Below are positions 26,787-35,546 of a stretch of DNA of 64,000 nt, one piece after another. Under the pieces are notes generated by a model. It ran no database searches. It was not told the origin of the DNA and worked only from the letters and a program-made list of their open reading frames with translations. The DNA is from Nguyenibacter vanlangensis. Lineage in GTDB: Bacteria; Pseudomonadota; Alphaproteobacteria; Acetobacterales; Acetobacteraceae. The stretch lies in assembly GCF_038719015.1 (NCBI RefSeq), contig NZ_CP152276.1, positions 3,799,501 to 3,863,500 of the forward strand, in the 5' to 3' direction. Position 1 is the stretch's first letter. Each line of letters opens with the position of its first letter. The translations under genes were made by a program, and so were the position numbers.

Positions 26787-28280
26787 ATGGAACTCTGTGA
26801 CGCGACCGCCCTGGACCTGCTGCATCTGTTCCGCACCCGCCGGGCCTCGCCGGTCGAAGCGCTCGATGCCTGCCTGGTACGGACCGACCAGGTCAATCCG
26901 GCCGTCAACGCCGTAGTGGCCGAGGACCGCGCCGCCGCCCGCGCCGCCGCCCGCCGGGCCGAGGCCGCCTGGCATCGCGGCGAACCCGACGGCGCGCTCT
27001 GCGGCCTGCCGCTGGGGGTCAAAGACACCCACGTCACCGCCGGCCTGCGCACCACCTTCGGCAGTCCCCTGTTCCGCGACCACGTCCCCGCCGCCGACCA
27101 GGCGCTGGTGGCCCGGCTGCGCGCGGCCGGCGCCGTCATCATGCACAAGACCAACACGCCGGAATGGGCCGCCGGCGGCAACACGCGCAATCCGGTCTAT
27201 GGCGCCACCGGCAATCCGTTCGACCCCGCCCTGAACGCCGCGGGGTCCTCCGGCGGCTCCGGCGTGGCGCTGGCCTGCGGCATGGCCACCCTGTGCACCG
27301 GCTCCGACACGGGCGGCAGCCTGCGCAACCCGGCTGCCTATAACGGCATCGTGGGCATGCGCCCCTCGGCCGGCCTGGTGCCCAGCGAAACGCGGCCGCA
27401 TGGCTGGTCCTGCCTGCCGGTCGACGGCCCGATGGCGCGTACCGTGGCCGACACCGCCCTGCTGCTCGGCACCATGGCCGGCGACCAGGCCTACGACCCG
27501 CTGGCCTACACGCTGCCCGGCCGCGCGGTCCGCGGCGGGGCCGGCGCCTATACGCCGCTCGCCCCGATCGACCTCGCCGGCCTGCGCCTCGCCGCGACCG
27601 AGGATTTCGGCACGGCCCCCACGGAATCGATCGTCCGCCGGGCCTTTCGCGACAAGCTGCCCGCCATCGCGGCCCTGTTCGGCGCGGCGGACCTGGCATC
27701 GCCCGACTGCACGGGTGCCGACGACGCCTTCGCCGTGCTGCGCGGCGCCATGTTCCTCGCCGCCCACGGCGCGCGCTATCGCGACCATTACGATCAGCTC
27801 GGCCCGAACATCCGCGCGAATGTCCAAGAGGCCCTGTCCTACACGCTCCAGGACCATGCCCGCGCCGCGACCGTCCAGACCAGGATCTACCGCGCCTACC
27901 AGGCGTTCTTCACCCGCTACGACATCCTGGTCAGCCCGGCCGTCACCGTCAGTCCCCGTCCCTGGACCGAACTCTACCCGACCGAGATCGACGGCGCGCC
28001 GACCCGCAGCTATTTCCACTGGCTGGCGCTGGCCTACATGGTCACGCTGTCCGGCCATCCCGCCATCAGCATCCCCGTCGGCACCGATGCGCGCGGCATG
28101 CCCTTCGGCCTGCAGATCGTCGGGCCGCGCGGCGGCGACGCAATGCTGCTGCGGGTCGCCGCCGCGATCGAATCCGCCTTCGCCGCCACGCCGGACCTGT
28201 GCCGCCCGGTGCCCGACATCGCGGCCCTGCGCCGCATGCCCCCCATCGCCGCCCGCCCCGGCTTCGGCGATCCCGAATGA
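26787..28280 (+). CDS. Amidase (amidase signature family)
   Basis: 497 residues. The Ser-cisSer-Lys triad is visible: lysine in GLPLGVKDTH, and GSSGGSG and GSDTGGSLRNPAAYNG with the cis-Ser and nucleophile. C-terminal PAISIPVGTDARGMPFGLQIVG is standard. Hydrolyses carboxamides; some members act on aryl or D-amino-acid amides. No GatB neighbour, so a catabolic role is more likely than Glu-tRNA amidation. The stop codon is inside the first copy of a 17-bp duplication that carries the start of the next gene. Confidence 0.92.
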   Translation: MELCDATALDLLHLFRTRRASPVEALDACLVRTDQVNPAVNAVVAEDRAAARAAARRAEAAWHRGEPDGALCGLPLGVKDTHVTAGLRTTFGSPLFRDHVPAADQALVARLRAAGAVIMHKTNTPEWAAGGNTRNPVYGATGNPFDPALNAAGSSGGSGVALACGMATLCTGSDTGGSLRNPAAYNGIVGMRPSAGLVPSETRPHGWSCLPVDGPMARTVADTALLLGTMAGDQAYDPLAYTLPGRAVRGGAGAYTPLAPIDLAGLRLAATEDFGTAPTESIVRRAFRDKLPAIAALFGAADLASPDCTGADDAFAVLRGAMFLAAHGARYRDHYDQLGPNIRANVQEALSYTLQDHARAATVQTRIYRAYQAFFTRYDILVSPAVTVSPRPWTELYPTEIDGAPTRSYFHWLALAYMVTLSGHPAISIPVGTDARGMPFGLQIVGPRGGDAMLLRVAAAIESAFAATPDLCRPVPDIAALRRMPPIAARPGFGDPE

Positions 28281-28306
28281 GCGCACCCCCCGAATGAGCG
28301 CACCCC
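28273..28306. repeat. 17-bp direct duplication across a stop/start junction
   Basis: CCGAATGAGCGCACCCC occurs at 28273-28289 and again at 28290-28306. The first copy holds the amidase stop (TGA in AATGA), the second the GntP start (ATG at 28294). Removing one copy would give a 4-bp ATGA overlap, the coupling seen elsewhere in the window. The duplication adds an out-of-frame ATG at 28277. Confidence 0.9.
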
Positions 28307-29622
28307 TCGTCGTCGCCGTCGGCGCGCTGGCGATCCTGGCGGTCATCGTCCTGATCGCCCGCTTCCGGCTGGAACCGATCATGGTGCTGTTCGGCGTGGC
28401 GGTGCTGGTGGCCGTCGCGACCGGGCGGATGCCCTCGGCCGGCGTCGCCTCGTTCGAAGCCGGCGCGGGCCACGCGCTGGGGCATATCGCCTTCGTCATC
28501 GCCTTCGGCACGATGCTGGGCCGCATCGTGTCCGAAACCGGCGCCGCCGAACGCATCGCCCGCACCCTGGTCGCGCGCTTCGGGCCGCGCAACATCCATT
28601 GGGCGATGATGACGGTCGGGCTCGCGGTGGGGCTTCCGGTCTTCTTCGATGTCGGGTTCGTGCTGCTGGCCCCGCTGGCCTTCGTCGCGGCACGGGCGGC
28701 CGGACAGCCGATCCTGCTGGCGGCGCTGCCCCTGGCCGCCAGCCTGTCGGCCGCGCACGCGCTCATGCCGCCGCATCCGGCGATCATGCTGGCCATCCAG
28801 GCCTATGGCGCCGGCGTGCCCCGCATGGTCCTGCTGGGGGCCATGGCCATGGTGCCGGCCGCGATCGTCGCCGGCCCGCTCTTCGCGGCCCTGGTCGTCC
28901 CGCGCCTGCGCGTGACCGGCGTCAGCACGCTCGAGGCCCAGTTCCTCGAACGCGCGACCGACCGCCTGCCGCCCTTCGGCCTCAGCCTGCTGGCCGTGCT
29001 GATGCCCGTCCTGCTGATCCTGGGCGGCATGCTTGCCGCCCGCCTGCTGCCCGGCGCCGGCGGACGCTGGCTTGCCGATTTCGCCGGCAGCACCGATATC
29101 GCGCTGGTTCTCTCCACGCTCTTCGCCTGCGTCGCCCTGGGCACCGCGCGGGGCATGGGCGGGCGCGACCTGGCCCGCCATCTGCATGACTGCCTGGCGC
29201 CGATCGCCTTCGTCGTGCTGCTGGTCGGCGCCGGCGGCGGCTTCGGCCGCGCCCTGATCGATTCCGGCATCTCGGGGGTGCTGACCGCGCTGGCCCTGCG
29301 GATGCACATGCCCGTGCTGCTGCTGGCCTGGGGGCTGGCGGCGATCATCCGTCTGGCCACCGGCTCGGCCACCGTGGCGATGAGCACCGCCGCCGGCATC
29401 CTCGCCCCCCTGGCGCATCAGGCCGGCCTCGCGGCGCCCGAGGCCCTCGTCCTGGCCACCGGCGCCGGATCGGTCGCCTTCGGGCCGGTCACCGACCCTG
29501 TCTTCTGGCAGGTCAAGGAATATCTGGGCCTCTCGGTCGGCCAGACCCTGCTGACCTGGTCCTGCATCGAGACGCTGATTTCCCTCATGGCCCTGGCCGC
29601 CGCCATGATATGTAATATATAA
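28294..29622 (+). CDS. GntP family permease
   Basis: 442 residues, about 12-14 spans. GLPVFFDVGFVLLAPLAF, SAAHALMPPHPAIM and RLATGSATVAMSTAAGIL are GntP hallmarks. Family members carry gluconate, other hydroxy acids or D-serine (DsdX) with protons. Next to a D-threonine-aldolase/D-serine-dehydratase-like gene that begins 3 bp after its stop, a D-hydroxy-amino-acid substrate is attractive; gluconate is the alternative. Confidence 0.9.
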   Translation: MSAPLVVAVGALAILAVIVLIARFRLEPIMVLFGVAVLVAVATGRMPSAGVASFEAGAGHALGHIAFVIAFGTMLGRIVSETGAAERIARTLVARFGPRNIHWAMMTVGLAVGLPVFFDVGFVLLAPLAFVAARAAGQPILLAALPLAASLSAAHALMPPHPAIMLAIQAYGAGVPRMVLLGAMAMVPAAIVAGPLFAALVVPRLRVTGVSTLEAQFLERATDRLPPFGLSLLAVLMPVLLILGGMLAARLLPGAGGRWLADFAGSTDIALVLSTLFACVALGTARGMGGRDLARHLHDCLAPIAFVVLLVGAGGGFGRALIDSGISGVLTALALRMHMPVLLLAWGLAAIIRLATGSATVAMSTAAGILAPLAHQAGLAAPEALVLATGAGSVAFGPVTDPVFWQVKEYLGLSVGQTLLTWSCIETLISLMALAAAMICNI

Positions 29623-29624
29623 CA

Positions 29625-30701
29625 ATGAGTTACACAGACCAGGAGACGACGATGCCCTTCGCCACCCTGCCGACGCCCTGCGTCCTGATCGATATCGACC
29701 GCGTCACCGCCAACATCCGCCGGGCGCAGGATTATGCCAACTCACACGGCTTCGCCCTGCGCCCTCACGTCAAAACACATAAAATCCCAACTTTCGCCCA
29801 CATGCAGGTCGCCGCCGGCGCCCGCGGCATCACCTGCCAGAAACTCGGCGAAGCCGAGATCATGGCCGACGCCGGCCTCGACGACATCCTGGTCAGCTAC
29901 AACATCATCGGCTTCGACAAACTCGCTCGCCTCGCCGCCCTGGCCCGCCGCGTGAAACTGACCGTCGCCGCCGACAGCGCCCACACCATCGCCGGCTATC
30001 TCCGCACGGCCCGCGCCGCCAACGTACAATTCGACATCCTGATCGAATGCGACACCGGCGGCGGCCGCTGCGGCGTCCAGACCCCGGACGAAGCCGTGGC
30101 ACTGGCGCAAATGCTCGACGGCGGCACCGGGGCGCGGTTCGGCGGCGTGATGACCTATCCGGCTGCCGGCAAGACCGCCCTTGCGGCCGAATGGCTCGCC
30201 GTCGCCTCGGCACGCTTCGACGCCGTAGGCATCCCCCTGCCGGTCGTCTCCGCCGGCGGCACCCCGGACCTGTGGCGCGCGCACACGCTTCCCGGCCTGA
30301 CGGAATACCGACCCGGTACTTATATCTACATGGACCGCTCGCAGGTCGCCGCCGGCGCGGCCCGGCTCGACGAATGCGCGCTGACCGTTCTCTCCACCAT
30401 TGTCAGCAAACCAACGCCGAACCGCGCCATCATCGACGCTGGCACCAAAACCCTGACCAGCGATCTGCTGGGCATGGACGGGTTCGGCCATGTCCTGTCC
30501 TGTCCCGACGCGACGCTCACCGGACTCAGCGAAGAGCACGGTATCCTGCGCGGCGGCGGCCTGCCGCGGATCGGCGACCGGGTCCGCATCGTGCCCAATC
30601 ATGCCTGCGTCGTCAGCAACCTGTTCGACAAGGTCTATGTCGTATCCGGTGATCGCGTCGTCGACGCCGTAACCGTCGCTGCGCGCGGATGCGTGACCTG
30701 A
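29625..30701 (+). CDS. D-threonine aldolase / D-serine dehydratase-like PLP enzyme
   Basis: 358 residues. Fold-type III PLP enzyme with an alanine racemase N-terminal domain; the PLP lysine is in RPHVKTHKIP. Metal site residues typical of the family appear in VPNHACVVSN (His-x-Cys), near the C-terminus. It cleaves D-3-hydroxy-amino acids to glycine and an aldehyde, or dehydrates D-Ser/D-Thr. The downstream RidA protein fits the dehydratase option. A shorter start at M10 (MPFATLPTPCVL) is possible and better matches the family. Confidence 0.88.
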   Translation: MSYTDQETTMPFATLPTPCVLIDIDRVTANIRRAQDYANSHGFALRPHVKTHKIPTFAHMQVAAGARGITCQKLGEAEIMADAGLDDILVSYNIIGFDKLARLAALARRVKLTVAADSAHTIAGYLRTARAANVQFDILIECDTGGGRCGVQTPDEAVALAQMLDGGTGARFGGVMTYPAAGKTALAAEWLAVASARFDAVGIPLPVVSAGGTPDLWRAHTLPGLTEYRPGTYIYMDRSQVAAGAARLDECALTVLSTIVSKPTPNRAIIDAGTKTLTSDLLGMDGFGHVLSCPDATLTGLSEEHGILRGGGLPRIGDRVRIVPNHACVVSNLFDKVYVVSGDRVVDAVTVAARGCVT

Positions 30702-30730
30702 TTCTGACGCCAGTGAAACAGGACAAGCCA

Positions 30731-31093
30731 ATGGTCAAGAAAATATTCGGGGCGGCCCATGTTCCCCTCTCCCCGGCAGTGCGTGCGGGTGATTTTGTCT
30801 TTGTTTCCGGCCAGGTCCCGGTCCGGGATGGCAAGATCGTTGCCGGCGGCGTGATCGAACAGACGCATGCGGTGATGGAGAACATCGCCTCCGCATTGCA
30901 ACTGGCCGGATGCGCGATGACCGACGTCGTCAAGACCTTCGCCATTCTCAGCGACGCGAAGGATTTCGATGCTTTCAACCAGGCTTATGCCGCCTGGTTT
31001 CCGTCCGAGCCACCGGCCCGCACGACCGTCGAGGCCAAATTGATGATCGATATCGCGGTCGAGATCGAAGTTGTCGCCTATCGTCCGCTCTAG
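30731..31093 (+). CDS. RidA family protein (imine/enamine deaminase)
   Basis: 120 residues from MVKKIFGA at 30731; an upstream ATG at 30689 overlaps the previous gene and gives a non-conserved tail. Family motifs are DFVFVSGQVPV, the Glu/Gln-rich helix EQTHAVMENI and the catalytic arginine in PPARTTVEAK. RidA proteins hydrolyse reactive 2-imino acids made by PLP dehydratases, so it probably protects against products of the preceding enzyme. Plus-strand base skew changes from C-rich to G-rich at about this gene. Confidence 0.92.
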   Translation: MVKKIFGAAHVPLSPAVRAGDFVFVSGQVPVRDGKIVAGGVIEQTHAVMENIASALQLAGCAMTDVVKTFAILSDAKDFDAFNQAYAAWFPSEPPARTTVEAKLMIDIAVEIEVVAYRPL

Positions 31094-31137
31094 GCCTGTA
31101 AATCCGAAATCACACGGGAACCTGACGGGGTCATATC

Positions 31138-32616
31138 ATGCGGGTGTTTGTCGCGTCCCTGGCGACTGAAACCAATACGTTCTCGCCGATACCCACCGAT
31201 CGGTCGAGTTTCCTGTCCGCCTTCTATGCGCCGCCGGGGGCGCATCCGCCAACCCCCACCTTGTGCTCGGCCGTCTTTCCGGTCCTGCGCGATCGGGCGC
31301 GGCGGGACGGATTCACATTGATCGAAGGGACCGCAACATGGGCCGAGCCGGGCGGCCTGGTGCAGCGCGAGACGTTCGAAAGCCTGCGCGACGAGATATT
31401 GGCGCAGTTGCGTGCCGCATTGCCGGTAAATGCGGTCGTGCTGGGGCTGCATGGCGCCATGGTGGCGCAAGGCGAGGACGATTGCGAGGGCGACCTGATC
31501 GCGCGCGCACGTGCGATCGCCGGGCCGGACACGGTGATCGGCGCGACCTTCGATCCGCATAGTCACCTGACTCCGAAACGCGTGGAGAATCTCGATATCC
31601 TGAACGCCTTCCTGGAATTTCCGCACACGGATTTCGTCGCGCGCGCCGAACAGGCCGTGGATCTGGTGCTGCGGGCGGCCCGGCGCGAAATCCGGCCGGT
31701 CATATCCACGTTCGACTGCCGGATGATCGACGTCCTGCCGACCAGCCAGCAGCCGATGCGCGGCTTCGTCGACCGCCTGCGCGCGTTGGAAGGCCAGGAT
31801 CGGATCCTCAGCGCCTCGATCATTCACGGCTTTCTGGCGGGCGACGTGCCCGAACTGGGGACGCGGATCGCGATCGTCACCGACAATGCGCCGGAACGCG
31901 GCAAGCGGCTGGCCCGGGAAACGGGCAACGCCCTGTTCGCCATGCGCGGTACGACCAGTATGCCGAAACTGGGGATCGGGCCGGCATTGGTCCGTGCCGC
32001 CGGGGCCGCCGCGACCGCCGGCGCGCCTGTGGTGCTGGCCGACATATGGGACAATCCCGGCGGCGGCGTGGCGGGCGACGGCACATTGATACTCGATGCG
32101 ATGATGAAGGCCGGGATGGACGACATCGCGGTCGGGACGATCTGGGATCCGATCGCGGTCATGTTCTGCCTGGCCGCGGGCGAGGGCGCGCGGATCGCCT
32201 TGCGGTTTGGAGGCAAAAGCGGTCCCGGCGCCGGAGAACCGATTGATGCCGACGTGATCGTGCGGCGTGTCGTAGCCGAAGCCTGGCAGAGTTTCGGCGC
32301 CAGCCGGGTACCGCTGGGCGCAAGCGCGGTGGTGCGACCGGCCGGCACGCACATCGACATCATCCTGAACACCAACCGTACCCAGGCTTTCGACCCAGAT
32401 ATATTCGCCGGCCTGGATATCGATATCGCCGCCAAGCGCTATCTGCTGGTGAAATCGACAAATCATTTCCACGCGGCGTTCAAGCCGATCGCCGCTGAAA
32501 TTCTATACGTCGATGCCGGCACCCATTATCCGTCCGATCCGCGAAGGACGCGATACCGCAAGCTGACGCGCGCCATCTGGCCGCGCCACGAAGATCCGCA
32601 CGGGGCCGAGACATAG
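31138..32616 (+). CDS. M81 family metallopeptidase (MlrC-like), paralogue 2
   Basis: 492 residues, start MRVFVASLATETNTFSP. It shares with paralogue 1 the blocks LHGAMVAQGEDDCEGD, the DxHxHLT metal motif (TFDPHSHLTP), STFDCRMIDVLPT and ADIWDNPGGGVAGDGT, and the C-terminal NHFHAAFKPIAAEI. The two are clearly diverged, so not a recent duplication. The gene follows RidA by 44 bp and probably ends the plus arm of the locus; 181 bp separate it from the aldolase. Confidence 0.9.
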   Translation: MRVFVASLATETNTFSPIPTDRSSFLSAFYAPPGAHPPTPTLCSAVFPVLRDRARRDGFTLIEGTATWAEPGGLVQRETFESLRDEILAQLRAALPVNAVVLGLHGAMVAQGEDDCEGDLIARARAIAGPDTVIGATFDPHSHLTPKRVENLDILNAFLEFPHTDFVARAEQAVDLVLRAARREIRPVISTFDCRMIDVLPTSQQPMRGFVDRLRALEGQDRILSASIIHGFLAGDVPELGTRIAIVTDNAPERGKRLARETGNALFAMRGTTSMPKLGIGPALVRAAGAAATAGAPVVLADIWDNPGGGVAGDGTLILDAMMKAGMDDIAVGTIWDPIAVMFCLAAGEGARIALRFGGKSGPGAGEPIDADVIVRRVVAEAWQSFGASRVPLGASAVVRPAGTHIDIILNTNRTQAFDPDIFAGLDIDIAAKRYLLVKSTNHFHAAFKPIAAEILYVDAGTHYPSDPRRTRYRKLTRAIWPRHEDPHGAET

Positions 32617-32797
32617 GGCAGATTCCGTTCAAACGGAATCGCGGGCCGCGGCGGACCGACACAGCGGCGGACGGCCGCCCTGTCCGGCGGAATGCATCAT
32701 CTTTCGGTGATCGGCGTCGTCGGACAGGCGGTTTCAGGATTGAATTTCCGGCCCTGCCCGTCAATCATGCCGCCAAACCCACCGGGAAGGGAATATC

Positions 32798-33694
32798 ATG
32801 TCCAATGATGGAATGACGGCGCAAATGGCGAAAAAACCGGGTTTTATCGCCGCTCTCGACCAAAGCGGCGGCTCGACCCCCGGCGCTCTGCGCCATTACG
32901 GCATCCCCGACAGCGCTTATGACGGCGAAGAGGAAATGTTCCGGCTGATGCACGAGATGCGCGTGCGTATCATGACGGCGCCGTCTTTCAGCGGGGACAA
33001 GGTCATCGCGGCCATCCTGTTCGAGCGTACGATGGACGGCTTGGCGGAAGGCAAGCCCGTCCCCAGCTTCCTCTGGGAAGATCGGGGGATCGTGCCGTTT
33101 CTGAAAGTCGACAAGGGGTTGGAGCCCGAACGGAACGGCGTCAGCCTGATGAAGCCAATCCCCGGTCTGGACAACCTGCTTGCCCGTGCGGTGAAGCTGG
33201 GCGTGTACGGCACCAAGGAACGCTCGGTCATCAATCTGCCGGATCGCGAAGGCATCGCCGCGATTGCGAAGCAGCAATTCGATCTGGCCGAGCAGATCGC
33301 AGCCCACGGCCTCGTCCCCATCCTGGAGCCGGAGGTCCTGATCAAGAGCCCCGATAAGGCGGGCGCCGAAGCGATTCTGCTGGAAGAACTGACAAGGGGC
33401 CTGGACGCGCTGCCTGGCAGTTATCCGGTCATGTTGAAGCTGACGATTCCCGAAAAACCGGATCTCTATCTGGATCTGATGACGCATTCGCGCGTGCAGC
33501 GCGTCGTCGCGTTATCGGGCGGTTATACGCGGGCCGACGCGTGCAGGCGCCTGTCGGCCAATCACGGCATGATCGCCAGCTTCTCGCGCGCATTGGTCGA
33601 CGATCTGAAATATACGATGAGCGAAGAGGTGTTCGACGCGACACTGGCAGCGGCGATAGACGAAATTTACCAGGCGTCCACCGTCAAGCTTTGA
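32798..33694 (+). CDS. Fructose-bisphosphate aldolase, class I (bacterial type)
   Basis: 298 residues. AALDQSGGSTPGALRHYG at the N-terminus and ILEPEVLIKSPDKAGAE plus VMLKLTIPEK (candidate Schiff-base lysine) are typical of the bacterial class I aldolase. It splits fructose-1,6-bisphosphate, and in some homologues tagatose-1,6-bisphosphate, to two trioses. Stands alone between the M81 gene and the FGGY kinase, with a strong hairpin at its end. It could supply aldolase activity for the neighbouring polyol pathway, which lacks a visible catalytic GatY. Confidence 0.92.
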   Translation: MSNDGMTAQMAKKPGFIAALDQSGGSTPGALRHYGIPDSAYDGEEEMFRLMHEMRVRIMTAPSFSGDKVIAAILFERTMDGLAEGKPVPSFLWEDRGIVPFLKVDKGLEPERNGVSLMKPIPGLDNLLARAVKLGVYGTKERSVINLPDREGIAAIAKQQFDLAEQIAAHGLVPILEPEVLIKSPDKAGAEAILLEELTRGLDALPGSYPVMLKLTIPEKPDLYLDLMTHSRVQRVVALSGGYTRADACRRLSANHGMIASFSRALVDDLKYTMSEEVFDATLAAAIDEIYQASTVKL

Positions 33695-33705
33695 AGCCCC
33701 ATTGC

Positions 33706-33740
33706 CGCCTTCCCCCATCCGTCACGGATGGGGGAAGGCG
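33706..33740. terminator. Perfect 16-bp hairpin after the class I aldolase gene
   Basis: CGCCTTCCCCCATCCG (33706-33721) and its exact complement (33725-33740) flank a 3-base TCA loop, 11 bp after the stop codon. There is no T-run on either side. It is probably a transcript-end or mRNA-stabilising structure. Confidence 0.7.
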
Positions 33741-33887
33741 GGGGCCGTCCGTCTATGCCGATCAGGCCGGCGCATGCCGGAAGTGATCGATTTCCTTTCA
33801 TCACTCCACCGTTATTCCTGCATATATTGCGGTTTGGCGGCGCACCCGATAGGGTCATAAAAAATAATAAAAACGAGTACCTCGGAC

Positions 33888-35519
33888 ATGGATGTCGTAC
33901 TAGGGGTCGATGTCGGTACCGGCAGTGCCCGTGCCGGGATTTTCACCACCGATGGCCGGAAGCTCGGTGCGGGCAGCAAGTCGACACGGACATGGCATCC
34001 GCGCCCGAGACACGTGCAGCAATCCTCGATCGATATCTGGCAGGCCGTGTGTGACAGCGTCGCCGCGGCGATCGCGGCGGCCAGGCAGAATGTCGCAGGG
34101 CCTTTGAATGTGCGCGGTATCGGGTTCGACGCGACCTGCTCGCTGGTAATGCTGGATCGCGACGGCGCGCCTCTGTCCGTCGACATGGACGGGACGCCCG
34201 GCCAGGACGTGATTCTGTGGATGGACCATCGTGCCCTTGCCGAGGCGGCGGAAATCAATTCCAGATCCTTCGACGTGTTACGTTATGTCGGCGGCGTGAT
34301 CTCGCCCGAGATGGAAACGCCGAAATTATTGTGGATAAAAAGGAATCTTCCTGACCAATTCGACCGCGCGGGCTATTTTTTCGATCTGCCTGATTTCCTG
34401 ACCTGGCGTGCGACGGGCGCCGATTCGCGCTCGCGCTGTTCGACTGTCTGCAAATGGACCTATCTGGCGCATCAGGACCGGTGGGATGACTCCTATTTCC
34501 GGTCCATCGGGCTGGGCGTGCTGGTCGACGAGGCCTATCGCCGCATCGGCACCGATATCCGCCCCCTGGGCGGCCGTGTCGGAGCCGGCTTGTGCGCGGA
34601 AGCGGCCGAAGAACTGGGCCTTTCCCGGGGGATTCCCATCGCCGTATCGGCGATCGACGCACATGCGGGCGGCATCGGGCTTATCGGCGCTGCGCCGCAG
34701 GCCGGCGGGGCTGCTTCGTTCGATCGCCGCCTCGCGCTGATCGGCGGAACATCGAGCTGCCATATGACGGTATCGCCGGATGCGCGTTTCGTGCCCGGAA
34801 TCTGGGGCCCCTATTTCGATGCCATGGTGCCGGGCATGTGGCTGAATGAAGCGGGGCAGTCCGCGACCGGCAGCTTGGTCGATTTCATCATTGCCACGCA
34901 TCCGGTATCCGACGCGCTGCGCCGGCGGGCCGAGGAAGATGATCGGACGGTCTATCAGGTACTGAACGGCATTCTGGCCATGATGGACGGCGCGGGGCCG
35001 GCGGGCGCGCAAACGCGCGACTTGCACGTCATGCCGGATTTTCACGGCAACCGCTCGCCGCATGCCGATCCGGACCTGCGCGGGATGATCAGCGGATTGA
35101 CCCTGTCCGCGAGCGAGGAGGATCTGGCGCGGCTCTATCTGGCGACCATCCAGGGGCTGGCGTACGGCACGCGCGACATTATCGAGGCCCTGAATCGGCA
35201 GGGCTATGCGATCGACACGATTTTGGCGACCGGCGGCGGGACCAGGAACCCGGTGTTCGTCCGGGAGCATGCCAATGCCACGGGGTGCCGGATTTTGCTG
35301 CCCGAGGAACCGGATGCCGTCTTGCTGGGGAGCGCCATTCTGGGGGCGGTGGCGGGGGATGTGTATCCGTCGATCGGCGTGGCGATGGCGGCGATGAGTC
35401 GGGTGGGAGCGGAGGTGCGGCCGGATGGGGCGACGCGGGCGTTTCATGAGGCGAAGCTGGAGGTCTTCAGGCGGATGTACAGGGATCAGATGGATTATCG
35501 GCGGATCATGGGAAAGTAG
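33888..35519 (+). CDS. FGGY family carbohydrate kinase (ribulokinase-like)
   Basis: 543 residues. The phosphate loop is GVDVGTGSARAGIF. GFDATCSLVML contains the TCSL motif that marks the D-ribulose kinase group (FGGY/YDR109c-like). GGTSSCHM and ATGGGTRNPVFV complete the ATP site. It phosphorylates a ketopentose or polyol, D-ribulose being most likely. Preceded by an AT-rich promoter-like stretch (33860-33887) and followed 27 bp later by the ABC permeases, so it heads the polyol operon. Confidence 0.9.
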   Translation: MDVVLGVDVGTGSARAGIFTTDGRKLGAGSKSTRTWHPRPRHVQQSSIDIWQAVCDSVAAAIAAARQNVAGPLNVRGIGFDATCSLVMLDRDGAPLSVDMDGTPGQDVILWMDHRALAEAAEINSRSFDVLRYVGGVISPEMETPKLLWIKRNLPDQFDRAGYFFDLPDFLTWRATGADSRSRCSTVCKWTYLAHQDRWDDSYFRSIGLGVLVDEAYRRIGTDIRPLGGRVGAGLCAEAAEELGLSRGIPIAVSAIDAHAGGIGLIGAAPQAGGAASFDRRLALIGGTSSCHMTVSPDARFVPGIWGPYFDAMVPGMWLNEAGQSATGSLVDFIIATHPVSDALRRRAEEDDRTVYQVLNGILAMMDGAGPAGAQTRDLHVMPDFHGNRSPHADPDLRGMISGLTLSASEEDLARLYLATIQGLAYGTRDIIEALNRQGYAIDTILATGGGTRNPVFVREHANATGCRILLPEEPDAVLLGSAILGAVAGDVYPSIGVAMAAMSRVGAEVRPDGATRAFHEAKLEVFRRMYRDQMDYRRIMGK

Positions 35520-35546
35520 TGGAAAGTTGGTTTTGGGGAGCGGATC

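Noticed and set aside
33780..33887. Replication origin near the strand-composition switch
   Set aside because: The stretch is AT-rich but short, with no DnaA-box cluster or origin-linked gene, and 3 kb from the switch; it is better explained as the kinase promoter.
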